64,000 bases of DNA, taken from contig NC_087070.1 in NCBI RefSeq assembly GCF_963678635.1, positions 11,320,539 through 11,384,538 on the forward strand. Direction: 5' to 3'. This DNA is from Symsagittifera roscoffensis. Lineage: Eukaryota; Xenacoelomorpha; Acoela; Convolutidae. The notes under the pieces were generated by a model. The model was not told the DNA's origin. It saw only the letters and a list, made by a program, of their open reading frames with translations, and did not search any database. The position numbers and the translations under genes were made by a program. Positions 53,861 through 64,000 of the stretch are shown here, piece after piece. Each line of letters opens with the position of its first letter. Within the stretch, counting starts at the first letter, position 1.

Positions 53861-54505
53861 TGGGTAATCCTCATTACGACAGACGTCTCTAATTTTCATT
53901 TGTTTGCGTGCCAGGTTGCAAAGTTCTTGTACTTTTGTCGCAGCTGGTTGTTCCATCATCTTCGAGCGGAGCCAGTTGGGCATGCCTTTTATCAAAAGAC
54001 GTTTAATCTGGTTGTTCCTATGATCATTTTCTGCGTCAAGTCGTTCTTGACGTTGCGCCATCTCTCCATGGAAGCGCGCTGCGTCTGCATCGGCTGCCGC
54101 ACCTACTAGTGCCGCATCGAGTGGGGCAACGGCAGGTAGATCCGGTGTCGGGTAGGCTCGTTGTGCCTTTTTTGTGAGGTTTACCAGGAAATCCTCTGGT
54201 GAGTCTCGCTTGATATCAAACTTTGATTCTTCAAGTTTTAGAACGTGGACCTCTTGCAATTGAGGGTTGCAAAAATGGTCGCGTAGTGCCGCTAGACTAC
54301 GAGGTACGTCGGCTCTTGTTAGTGCTGGCAGTGTCAGGTAGAATCGCAGAGCGCTATCTCGCAGGTGCAATTGTAGAAAATTCGCTTGCTGAGCATTTGC
54401 GATTCCCGCAACTCCAACGTATCCTTGGAAGAGCTATTCGAATTGGGCGAAATCTTCGTTATCGCTTCCGCCAAATGGTTCGACTGAGATTTGAGCGTGC
54501 GCCAT
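53846..54505 (-). pseudogene. gag: Gag N-terminal / capsid part (retrovirus-like element)
   Basis: It begins at ATG 54505 (MAHAQISVEPFGG), is interrupted by TAG at 54434-54436 (codon 24), then runs on in the same frame: 'LQLHLRDSALRFYLTLPALT', 'LRDHFCNPQLQEVHVLKLEE', 'FDIKRDSPEDFLVNL' and 'RLLIKGMPNWLRSKMMEQP'. This is the helical retrotransposon Gag capsid pattern. It ends at 53846, where another frame takes over. An Ala-rich insert (ALVGAAADADAARFH) is present. The 5' leader of about 690 bp lies between it and the LTR. Confidence 0.85.
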
Positions 54506-55177
54506 CTTATCACAGTTATATGATTGTCAAGTCTGATTCAAAAATGATTTCAGATGAATCAGTCGCTATTTTATAGTGGAAATAATTAATGCCTACTGGG
54601 TACTTAAATTTTAAGGACGTAATTATCGTCTCTGAGAAAATATATAGATAGCTCGTACTATGATTAGTTACGAGAAGGAGTTAATTAACTCTTTTTTCTA
54701 TATTTTAAACTATACTTTTTAAATTAACTTTTCTTGCGGCTTTAATATTATTCCACTACATTTTTTTTTTAAAATTTGGTTAGACTTTAAGCACTGGATA
54801 GGTTTTCAGGCGGTTCTCATGGATAATTTCATATGACTGGTTTCAAATGAGCACTCATCAGTTTTAATTTAAGCACCGAGAGTTTTAAGTTTAGGTTTTA
54901 ACTAACTGTTTTTGTACTTGTATCACTTTCCTGGAGAAGTATAGTAGTTGTCATCAACACAAAACAGTTGAAGTTTCCTTTTGCCCCTTGCTGTCGTCTC
55001 TCACTGCCTGTCGTCAGTTTCAGTTTTTGCCCCGCTTTTCTGCTGTTTGAGCCAGTTACTGCCGTGATCTTGCTTCAGCTTGTGGCGTATGGAAGTCGTC
55101 TTGTGTTGGATGTCGTCTTGTTTTCACTCTCACTTTGCAATCAGCTTCAGCTTGTCTTGGAAGGTTGGTAACATCAT
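54506..55177 (-). other. 5' leader of the retrovirus-like element
   Basis: No coding sequence is recognised between the primer site and the gag ATG. A packaging signal or splice donor would be expected here. None was identified with confidence. Confidence 0.5.
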
Positions 55178-55195
55178 CCCACTCATAGTCGCCAT
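55178..55195 (-). promoter_or_regulatory. Primer binding site of the retrovirus-like element
   Basis: Minus strand TGGCGACTATGAGTGGG begins directly after the 5' LTR end. It starts with TGG as expected for pairing with a tRNA CCA end. The tRNA was not assigned. Confidence 0.7.
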
Positions 55196-55580
55196 GTTAT
55201 ATAGCGTGTCTTGCTATGATATTTAATGTTTGGAAATGAGGAATTGTGTTTGAGAGTAATAAAGGGATGCGCGGTCTAGGCTCAATATCTTCGACTCAGG
55301 GATGTGCTTCGTGATGTCTACCCCCTTCTCTAGAGTCTACGCTGTTTGATTTATAAGAGTGAGGATTAATCTTTTAATTACTATCTTTGAGCTGTTTTAC
55401 TGTAATGGCTCTCTCTCAATTAATGATTCAATTACATTCTAATTGATTGTTTGCATTAAGTAAATATGAGTTTAATACTTTGTCATTGACATATAATGGC
55501 ATTGATATTTAAGTCTAATTCGCACCAATCAAGGTAATTATTAATGAGTAACTAACATAGGCGTGAAGCACTATGTGACA
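55196..55580 (-). repeat. 5' LTR of the 14.4-kb retrovirus-like element
   Basis: Same ends as the copy at 41179-41562 (TGTCACA...TATATAACA on the minus strand), followed on the right by the GTTGA duplication. Confidence 0.92.
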
Positions 55581-55585
55581 GTTGA
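55581..55585. other. Target-site duplication, right (GTTGA)
   Basis: Matches 41174-41178 and fixes the element as 41179-55580. Confidence 0.8.
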
Positions 55586-58256
55586 AAGCAGTCAAACTCC
55601 ACTATCGAACAGGAAAAGTGTAAAGGTCACCATGACGTTGTTGTGTCGCATACTCTCAGGCGCATAATTAATGTTCTCTCAGGCGCATAATTAATGTTCT
55701 AATCATCTTCAAAAAGTGTCGAGAAAAACTGATTTGAAAAATTCCATTTTTTTAGTCCAATTTCGAGGGAATTAAGAGAGTGAGCAGACGTATAATTTGC
55801 TCTAGTTAAATTAGTTTTCGGAGATTTTAGCTCCCTATAAAGGTTTGAAAAATCAAAAATTAAAGGATCGTAGCTAGCCTTTACATGACTTCTCCTCAAT
55901 AGATAAAAAAGGAGAAGTTATTCTGTTAGGAAAAAGAAACAAGTCAAGAGTTCACAAGATCTCAAAACAAGTTTTCAATCAAAAACACAGTAAGTGTTGG
56001 TTATCAGACAAAAAAAAACATAAATTTTACACAAATTAGCTCCTTAATTGATCTTCGTAGGCTAAATAGGAGGCATTTGTAGAACAATCTTTTTTCATAG
56101 ACAAAATAAGTCATGATCTATTCATTAAAAAAGTTTTGAAAACAAGCCGAAAAGACCAATTTTAGAGTAAAAATTGGTGATCAAACTTCGCTAAACACAC
56201 TGCATCATGCTAATTTAGAGTTCTCGGCAAATTTTGCCCTCAATTTTTTTTGTAATTCAATTTTTTAAAAGAAAACCCTATCTTGTAATCTTCTACTTTT
56301 GCTTGTTTACTCCGATTAACTGCAGCATCGGCACTGTACAGTTTATTTCGAAGTGGAAAATTATTTTTTAAATATTTTGATGGTGAAATTTGAATAGCAT
56401 CGGTCATGAAACCTCGCAGCTGTGCTACGAACAGTTTTTTTTCTTATTGTGTCAGATTTTTTTTCGTTTGTTTTTTCAAGAAAATTATTATGTTTGTTCA
56501 AGATTATATTCGCTTTCCCGCGGCTTGATAAAATTCCACCTTCGATCTTGAAAAACGTGATCGAAAGTGGAATTTTATTTTTTAGAAATAGACTTATTTA
56601 GAAAATTTCTTAACAAAAAATCCGGCTAGAAATAGCCTAGTTTTAGAAATAGCCAGAAGTTGGATTAGAAATTAAGAATTTCTGGTTAGAAATAGCCTAA
56701 TTTTAAAACAAATTTCAGACCAGAATTCAGGTAAGAAGTTAAAAAAATTTTAAGAAAATCCCTGCTTCATTTAAACATTTCATAAAGAATTTCTGACCAG
56801 AAATTTAGATTTGATATAAAGTATTTCAGGCCAGAAATAGAAAGCAGCAAGTACTACACAATTCTTAGATGATGGAAACATCACTAAAAGTCATGCTATC
56901 ATTATATGCAACTAAAAGCCATGCTTTCGTTATTGAAGAGCATAGTTTGCCAATATAGCATGAACGAATTTGCAAACTATTTTGAAGTGAAATCAAAACA
57001 AGCCAAAACTCAAAATGCTGCAAAATATAAGCAAGAACAACTTTTTCTTGAAAAAAAAAACGATTTTTCACTTAGCAAGTTCCTTCTTACCAGGAAGTAA
57101 GGAAGCAATGAACAGAAAACAAAACAAAAAAAATCGGTGTGTTGGGAAATTCCTTAGGTATTAGTTCCTGATACAAAAAAAACAATAGATAGACTAGAAG
57201 ATTCAAGCGCAATCGTTGCCCATTGCTTCACTAATTCAAGTAAATGACAACCGCTAAACGAAATTGTGCGCTACTAACCTAACTACAAATTGACGCTTAG
57301 AAAAGAAATTTACTACTTAAAAACCAAATCTTAAAATTGAAACATAGCCAACTGACAGTTGGAAAATACTAATGAACGCCAGGAAACGGAAAAAAAACTG
57401 CCTTGTTTTTCTTCATAGTTTTTTAGGCTAAAAAAGATATATGCTCTGAAAGCTCTTTCAACTTCAAGAATAATCTATGGTTGGTGCATTTTGATAAAAT
57501 TACCCCATTTTAAGAAAACAGTGATTATATAAAGTTTTTTCTCCACTCCAAAATCTATAAAGCAAATTCCACTTTCGAACTAGAAATTGATCACGTTTTT
57601 TCTCGCCATTTCACATTTGAAATTGAATAAAGCTATTTTTGTCAATTTTAGCAGATGAATTTCATTTGAACTCAAAAGTGCATTTATACCTCAGTCCATT
57701 CATAAATGCATTAACATGTATGATTATGAATGAACCTCTGTAGTAATTAAAGCATTTTTAGACTTTTTCCTGAAAAAAATACAAAGAATCATCAAGACCT
57801 ATATAAGACTTCACTGCGCTCATTACTCTTAACATTAAAAAAATAGGATTACTCTTAACAATTAAGGCATTATTAGAAAACAATTAACTATAAAATCTAT
57901 TTAAATCGAAGACCTATCTTCGCCTGAATTCTGTCTGCTGTTTCAATCTTTTTTAAATCACGGATTTTAATTAATTAAACTTTCAAAAAGCTAATATTGC
58001 AACCATGTAGTTTGTTGAAGTGATAAAACAGCACTTTATTGCGTTGAAAAGCAGCTATTCCAATCTAGAATAGCTACATCAAACTAGTTCCATTATCCAA
58101 TTTATCAGTCTAACAGAAATACGATGAAAGAGATGAATGAACTCCAGAAATAGAAATTCCAAATACTAATTAATTAACCAATTCGGAAGTCTCCTGCGAA
58201 GAGCCCTGCTTTGTAAAATCAACATGCCCTTTTTCGATAATTTCTGATAAGAATTC
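55586..58256. other. No gene seen; dispersed repeat near 57440-57720
   Basis: AT-rich, short frames only. A copy of the 'TTTTGATAAAATTACCCC ... CACTTTCGAACTAGAAATTG' family lies at about 57440-57720. Segments with TTTCTGG(T/C)TAGAAATAGCC recur near 56620-56840. Downstream of the EB1 gene. Confidence 0.45.
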
Positions 58257-58614
58257 TCAGTTTGAAATTGAAACAGATGCCCCACTGGGACTCGAACACT
58301 CGCTCTCTGTGTCAGGAGACGCAAATCCCTCCTCGGTAGAATATAAAATATTGATCACTTCTGTTATCGGCAAAGCGTTTCCGAACGGCTGATCTTGGCA
58401 TAGAATCTCGATGTCTCGCAACTTCCCGAAATAGAAGTCTCGCTCTTTCTCCAAAAAGGTTATTGTCTCTTTTAGGTTCTTCACCTGGTGGTCTGCGTCG
58501 GTAGTTCCAGTTTCAGGTTGCACGTTTTCTGATTCTGGAACATTCAGCGTGGCTGGCGTCTTAGATTGGGGTCGTTTAGCCTGCACGCTGGACTTCGGCT
58601 TTGTTATTCGACTG
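58257..58614 (-). CDS. MAPRE: EB1 / MAPRE-family protein, last coding exon
   Basis: EB1 proteins track growing microtubule plus ends: the N-terminal calponin-homology (CH) domain binds the lattice and the C-terminal EBH coiled coil dimerises and recruits partners. This exon holds a Ser/Pro/Lys linker and then the EBH domain: 'LKETITFLEKERDFYFGKLR', 'DIEILCQ' and 'VINILYSTEEGFASPD', closely matching human 'LEKERDFYFGKLRNIELICQ' and 'RIVDILYATDEGF'. The tail is Ser-rich and lacks the usual terminal EEY/F motif that binds CAP-Gly proteins. The acceptor is TTTTGTTTCAG; one base completes the Ser codon begun in the exon at 63828, so the two exons can join directly. Confidence 0.93.
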
Positions 58615-58777
58615 CTGAAACAAAAAACAAGCTTGTCACTCAATGAAATTTGAAAAAAAAACGACACGTATTTTTACAGTATTTTTTTAAATTAATGACA
58701 ATGATATTTTAGACGACCAGTGGATGTGAATTGAATTTTATAAACAAGCCTACAAAAAAAACTGAATCAATAACTTA

Positions 58778-58797
58778 CACGATTGATTTAACTTCCA
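58778..58797 (-). CDS. Possible alternative first coding exon of EB1
   Basis: The minus strand has ATGGAAGTTAAATCAATCGT followed by a good donor (GTAAGTTATTG). It ends with two bases of a codon, the same phase as the upstream CH-domain exon, so splicing to 58614 would give MEVKSIV followed by the linker and EBH domain. No acceptor precedes it, which fits a first rather than an internal exon. A short EB isoform without the CH domain would result. Purely predicted. Confidence 0.3.
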
Positions 58798-58799
58798 TA

Positions 58800-60900
58800 A
58801 TTTGAATTAGCAAAAAAGATCAATTTATTTCCAGTTGCTGGAAATGAAGGAAATCAGCATAACATAAGCAAAGTATTTTGAAAAAGTAGTTGCTTTTTGA
58901 AGGTATATAGTAAAACAAAATCCACCTGCCTAATTAATTGATTATTCTACTTTGATTTCCTTGTGCACAGAGCTACTTCAAATTACAGAGCAACGGTCGT
59001 CATTCAATCCAACGAGATTGAAAGAAAAAACATATAAAATAACGATATTGGGTTGCAGAAAAATATAAATTTAGAGCAAGCGGATGTTCAACAAACCGCC
59101 GTGCCTACCAATCGCCATTACTTTCAGCCGAAATTACACAAGAATTCCGTAACAATATATTGTTGGATTTAAAAAATCATTTTTCAGCTTGTTTTAATGG
59201 TAATCTTATTTTCGGCTTGATGCCCTACCAACGTAAAACAGCTCCGAGCTCGAAATAAAACTACAACCTTAGGATTCTCAGAGGAATTTGTAAATTTTAC
59301 CTAGACAAAAAATGATTTTTGCAATTAAATCAAAACAAATGACCATACATAGCCACACAGTTGAAAAGTGTCACTCAGCAAAAGAGAAATAGTTGCTGAA
59401 CACATTTTGAATAGATTCTTCTTCAATTTTCGAGATGACGTTCAAGCTCTTGGAATTTCAATATTCTTCTACACACGACCCTTTTTCGATAAAATTGGCC
59501 CATTTTAAGAAAATTGGTTCAAAAAGAACAAATTGGATTCTGCTGACAAATCTAATTAGTACATTCTTTTTTCTAGAAGTCGTTCACGTTTTTTCGCGCC
59601 TTTTTCTCTTCATAAGTGGAGAGCGTTATTTGCTTTCCTTTTAGCAAATGAATTTGAAGTAAACTTAGTAAACATTACCAACTGACAGTTGGAAAACAGT
59701 TATGAACGCAAGGAAATAGAAAAAAAACCTGACTTGTTTTGAAGAAAAATATATGGCCCTAAATATCTTTTCATTTCAAGAAAAAATTATGGTTGACAAT
59801 TTTTTGATAAAATTAACCCAACTTGAGAAAACTGGATCAATAGGTAAATATATCATTCAGCTGAGAAATTTGAAGTTAAAAAGAAAACATTTTCAAAAAA
59901 AAAGCAGCAATACCTATATAAGATTACTCATCGAAGGACATTCATCGACTCTTAAACGTATACCCATTTGCGAAATTTTTTTTTCATAATTTTGTTAAAA
60001 TGTCCGGTTGCTATTAAAAATTGCATGCTGGCTAGAATGTCTTAAAAAAACACTGGTTCAACCTTTAATGGGATGTGTTGAGGGGAGGGCGTGAAAACAA
60101 GCCGGATTTTGTGAATTCGGATGGGAATTTTCACAAGTATACTCCATTAATATACTCTTTTTAGCAACAAACTTCAGTGTTGAATCAATTTTTTTTAAAA
60201 TCATGCAAAAGACGACCCCTTCAGGCAGTTTGTCGAGGGTTTTAAAACAGAAAACATTGCTTTGTTTGCTCTCATACAGAAAACATTGCTTTGTTTGTTC
60301 TCTCCTCAAAAATAGTAACAAAGGATTTGTTATTTTGCGGTGGTATTTCAAGGTATTTCGGAAATGAGATCCGTCGATCCAAAAAGTTGACTTCTCGTCA
60401 TAGGACAAAAATTTGTATTTTCATAGATAATCAATCTGGGCGCTAATCCAGTACTACCGGATGAGCAATAACTGCAGAAATTCCGGAATAAACGCCACAT
60501 ACTTTCCATAAAATTACGAAAAATGACTTAATGACTTAAGACACTCGCTAATATTTATCAACAATTTAAGTTGTTAGCCGATTCATTGATCTTTGGCGGA
60601 AACTAACTTTCACCTCATTTCTCCGTTTTCAAATTGCGATTTCTGTTCTGTTAAGTTCATTTTTATATTTTGCTTTAATTTGGTTACGTCAGTTTAGACA
60701 CCCCCCCCCCCAAAAAAACAAAACAACAACACCCCATCAATTATTTTTTTTCATTGGATTGCATATGGCCTGTTGTGGTGCTATGGTACATTTAAATGCG
60801 GTGATTTGCATCATATAAACCAAAGTGAAAATTAATTACCTACGGAACAGCCAAAATATTAAATTTACGCGGAAAATATGCAAAAAAAAGCAAAATTTCG
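58800..60900. other. EB1 intron: dispersed repeats, no gene seen
   Basis: Two copies of the 'TTGATAAAATT(A/G)(A/G)CCCA' family lie at about 59440-59670 and 59745-59980, in the same orientation and about 310 bp apart. A run of nine C at about 60702 and 'AGAAAACATTGCTTTGTTTG' duplicated at 60248 and 60278 were noticed. Confidence 0.45.
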
Positions 60901-60905
60901 CTTGG

Positions 60906-61056
60906 CAAACACTAGCAAGAGCATCACAAAAAGCAGCTTTATAAAAAGCAAAAAGAAACAAGCCTTAAATTAGTAAAAATTAATCAACGTCTCAGTTTCG
61001 GTCTGCGACCTAGAGATTATGAGTCTCAGGCACTAACCTCTCAGCCACGGACGCTT
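60906..61056 (-). repeat. tRNA-derived SINE in EB1 intron
   Basis: Shares the AACACTAGCAAGAGCATCAC and AAAAAGCAGCTTTATAAA body with the SINEs at 17695 and 25247. Its minus-strand head reads CCGTGGCTGAGAGGTTAGTG, a CTCATAATCTCTAGG loop region and a decayed B box. Confidence 0.65.
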
Positions 61057-61439
61057 AATTCATCACAAACACAAATGAAGCAGAGAACAGATGCTCTTAA
61101 ATTTCTAATCCTACAGAACGTGATCACTTTTAAGGAACACTTCTATTTTCGAGTTAGGTTAGAAAAAAAAGAGAGAAGTTCATACTAATACACTTTGCTC
61201 GGAAGCTCGCTAGCGTAAACATCGTTAATAGATAGTCGGAAATGTCATTGATCTCAAGAAAATCTGACAAAACTACTAAGTTTTCCGACCTTTTTCAACT
61301 TAAAAATTTCAACAAAAAAAATGCATCACAGTAAATCAAGCTCCTTGAATTTCAAGGACCTTTGACAATTGACTTCTCAGCCTTTGAAAAAATACCAGTA
61401 AACAGAACAAAAATACGATTGGGTTTTTGAAATTTTTCA

Positions 61440-63290
61440 ATTTTCGAGATTCAAGGAAAAAATACATGGCCCTAAAACTGGGCAAAGCTGATAGAGTGGT
61501 TATTGATAAGTAAAAAAATTTGATACAAAAATGGTCAAAATTCAAACATTTGACTTTTCCGAGGGTTACAGCTTTTCATTTAAAAAATTTGGGCTTTGCC
61601 GCTTATGAACGGGAGCTTCTCAGAACCGTCCTGACAATTTAAAAGGACTAACAGATAAAGGAGGATAGTTTTAAAGAACAGTAAAAAAAACGCGGTCGAA
61701 CAATCAAAAAATTGATTTTCCGAGGGCCTAACCTTTTGCGGAAAAAAAATTTGGTGGAGCCGCTTATGCCATGAAGCTTCCACAACCCGTTCTATACATT
61801 GAACCCAAAACCTCAGATTTGGGAGGAAAATTTTCAAGAAAAGTAAAAAAAAAATTCGAAAATCGAATAAAAAAATGAAAAACCTGACTTTTCCGAGGGC
61901 CTTACTTTTGGTGGAAAAAAATTGGTGGAGCCGCTTATCCCATGGAGCTTCCCACAACCAGCTCTATACGTTGAAACCAAAATCTCCGATTTGGGAGGGT
62001 ATTTATAAAGAAAAGTATAAAATTCAAAAAGCGGTCAAAAAATCATGATTTGGCGTTTCCGAGGGTCATAAGTTTCCGAGGGTCAAAGAAATTGGGCAAA
62101 GCTGATAGGGTGGTTTTATTGAGAAAAGTCAAAACATTTGATACAAAAACGGTCAAAACTCAAATCTTTGACTTTTCCGAGGGCTACAACTTTTCAGGTA
62201 AAAATTTTGGGCATAGCCATGCAGGGGGGCTTCTCAGAATCCGTCCTGACAATTTAAATAAAAATAACAGACAAGGGGGGTAGTTTTCAGGAAAAAAGAA
62301 AAATTTTCAAACGCGGTCAAACAACTGATTTTTAGAGGGCCTAATTTTTTGCGTAAAAAGAAATTGGCTGGAGCCGCTTAGGCCATGAAGCTTCCCACAA
62401 CCCGTTCTATACATTGAAGCCAAAACCTCAGATTTGGGAGGGTAGTTTAGAAAAGTAAAAAAAAATTCGAAAAGCGAACAAAAAAAAACAAAACATTGAC
62501 TTTTCCGAGGGCCTAACTTTTTGTGGAAAAAAATGGTAGAGCCGCTAATCCCATGCAACTTTCCACAACCAGTTCTAAACAGTGAACCCAAAATCTCAGA
62601 TTTGAGAGGGTAGTTATTAAAAAAAGTAAAAAAATTCAAAAAGCGGTCAAAAAACCATGATTGGAGTTTCCGACGGCCATGATTTTTTTAGTTAAAAAAA
62701 TGGGCAAAGCTGATAGGGTGGTTGAGAAAAAAAAAATTTGATACAAAAACGGTCAAAACTCAAAAATAACAGATAAGGCGGAAGTTTTTAAGAGAAGTAA
62801 AAAAATTCAAACGCGGTCAAACAATTGATTTTCCGAGGGCCTAACTATTTGCTGGAAAAAAATGGTGGAGCGGCTTAGGCCATGAAGATTCCCACAACCC
62901 GTTCTATACATTGATCCCAAAACCGCAGATTTGGGAGGGTAAATTTAAGAATAACAAAAAAAAATCAAAAAGCGAACGAAAAAAATCAAAAAATTGACTT
63001 TTCCGAGGGCCTAACTTTTTGTGGAAAAAAAATTGGTGGAGCCGCTTATCCCATGGACTTTCCACAACCAGTTCTTTACATTGAAACCAAAATCTCAGAT
63101 TTGGGAGGAAAGTTTTCAAGAAAAAAAACTCAAAAAGTGGTCAACAAATATAAAAAAACTGACTTTTCCGAGTGCCTTACTTTTGGTGGAAAATAAATTG
63201 GTGGAGCCGCCTTTGCCATTGAGCTTTCCACAACCCGTTTTATAAATTGAACCCAAAATCTCAGATTCGGGAGGGTAGTTTTTCGAAGGC
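61440..63290. repeat. Satellite array with higher-order period of about 610 bp in EB1 intron
   Basis: Monomers of about 150-170 bp carry CTTTTCCGAGGGCCTAAC, then TGGTGGAGCCGCTTAT, CCACAACC(A/C)GTTCTATAC, and CTCAGATTTGGGAGGGTAG. One monomer type with GGGCAAAGCTGATAGGGTGG occurs at 61480, 62094 and 62702 (spacings 614 and 608), so about four monomers form a higher-order unit and three units are seen. Weak translated frames in it are not genes. Confidence 0.85.
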
Positions 63291-63320
63291 TGTAGAAAGA
63301 GAGGTATCAGGTGCGCATTC

Positions 63321-63688
63321 AGGGGGTGGCGGGCACCCCCGCCCCCTACGGGATTCGACCCCCTAACCAATCAAAGGGTATTATTTTATGAAATTCATTT
63401 CGGCCGACCAACCCTTAAATTTCTTTCAAAGGCATCTTACCTTCGGCTCCAATATAAACTAATTATGAACGGGAGCGCGCGCCGAAATTTTTAGGTCAAT
63501 TTTCAAAGAAGAGTCCAAAAATGATATTTCTTACCTACTTTTTCAACAAAATTTTCTCAACTCAAAACAGAAGCCCATATAATGTTCTGGGAGCGCTCGG
63601 AGAATCAATTTGGTCGACTAAATTTTCGAAAATTTATGAAAAATCGCCCCCACCCCCTCGAGAAACGAGTAAATCCTAGATACTGGGA
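63321..63688. mobile_element. MITE-like element in EB1 intron
   Basis: Contains CTTCGGCTCCAATATAAACT, GGGAGCGCGCGCCGAAATTT, GAGCGCTCGGAGAATCAATT and TCGCCCCCACCCCCTCGAGA, in the same order as the element at 20748. The right end is AAATCCTAGATACTGGG; the left inverted end is not recognisable, so it is partial. Confidence 0.65.
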
Positions 63689-63827
63689 GGTATGGTAAAA
63701 GAAAAGAAAAGAGACTAGAAGAATGTGCTGGCACACAGGAAAATGGTGCCCATTCATTGTCTTTTCAACCCTCATTTAGTACAACTCCAGTACAGCTTAT
63801 CACTGCAGAATTAAAAACAAAACTTAC

Positions 63828-64000
63828 GAAGACACTTTTGGCTTCACGGCTGCACTCTCCGACAACTGCAGTTCAATTCCTCTTTTCCGCCTCTCCTCCA
63901 CTGGGTCGAAATCAGGGTGGGGATGGGGTCGTCCTTTGGAAATATTGGCCATGTAGAATTTGTGGAACCACTGGGCGAACTCGACGTTGTCGCCAGGCTT
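63828..64000 (-). CDS. MAPRE: EB1 / MAPRE-family protein, internal exon (end of CH domain), partial
   Basis: The minus strand reads from the window edge: 'KPGDNVEFAQWFHKFYMANI' followed by SKGRPHPHPDFDPVEERRKR, matching the end of the EB1 CH domain (human [27 protein letters not shown]). The donor is GTAAGT after TGTCTTC, phase 2. The insertion of several residues (GRPHPHP) before DFDPV is longer than in human EB1. The rest of the CH domain lies beyond the right edge. Confidence 0.93.

Noticed and set aside
61580-63370. Several minus-strand frames of 70-125 codons
   Set aside because: They repeat with the satellite period and vary in frame; no protein feature is conserved.

Overview
This window is animal (metazoan) nuclear DNA. 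It is AT-rich and repeat-laden, with two intron-containing host genes set among LTR retrotransposons, tRNA-derived SINEs, MITE-like repeats, a Mutator-like pseudogene and satellites. The host genes are POLD2 (DNA polymerase delta small subunit, seven coding exons, minus strand, 14624-23021) and an EB1/MAPRE-family microtubule plus-end gene (minus strand, last exon 58257-58614, an upstream exon running off the right edge). The species cannot be fixed from the sequence. An invertebrate is likely. Env-bearing Ty3/gypsy elements are known from the tunicate Oikopleura (Tor) and from insects, but this is not diagnostic.

Layout. 1-2698: gag end of a minus-strand Ty3-like element that leaves the window on the left, with a repeat-rich leader (2700-3360). 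4090-8365: a tandem array of a MITE-like unit. 8578-9322: an unrecognised ORF. 9571-9853: a hairpin MITE. 13930-15613: two copies of a dispersed repeat bracketing the last POLD2 exon. 14624-23021: POLD2, with SINE, MITE and minisatellite sequence in its introns. 27278-34777: a plus-strand Ty3-like element with nearly identical 296-bp LTRs; its left LTR is preceded by the tail of a second copy. 34848-36264: FLYWCH/MULE transposase pseudogene. 37560-38364: degenerate cyclin-like sequence. 41174-55585: a complete 14.4-kb minus-strand retrovirus-like element with LTRs and a GTTGA target duplication. 55586-64000: EB1, with a satellite array in its intron.

The 14.4-kb element is the most interesting object. 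Besides gag, protease, reverse transcriptase, RNase H, integrase and an env with furin site, fusion peptide and membrane anchor, it carries a TARG1/OARD1-type macro domain behind the pol tail. Between the macro domain and env lies a segment coding on the opposite strand. It holds a short membrane protein and a JmjC-type dioxygenase-like protein, both preceded by plausible splice acceptors, and a TATA-like motif within a duplicated 48-bp unit upstream. This gives an ambisense retroelement with two candidate host-interaction enzymes, an ADP-ribose hydrolase fold and a KDM2/KDM7-like demethylase fold. This copy is decayed: several in-frame stops and frameshifts interrupt gag, pol, env and the JmjC gene. 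The 0-frame gag/pol junction keeps a canonical -1 frameshift heptamer.

Coding calls for host genes rest on conserved protein similarity recalled from the families and on splice phases worked out by hand. Repeat boundaries are approximate except where LTR ends and target duplications are stated.
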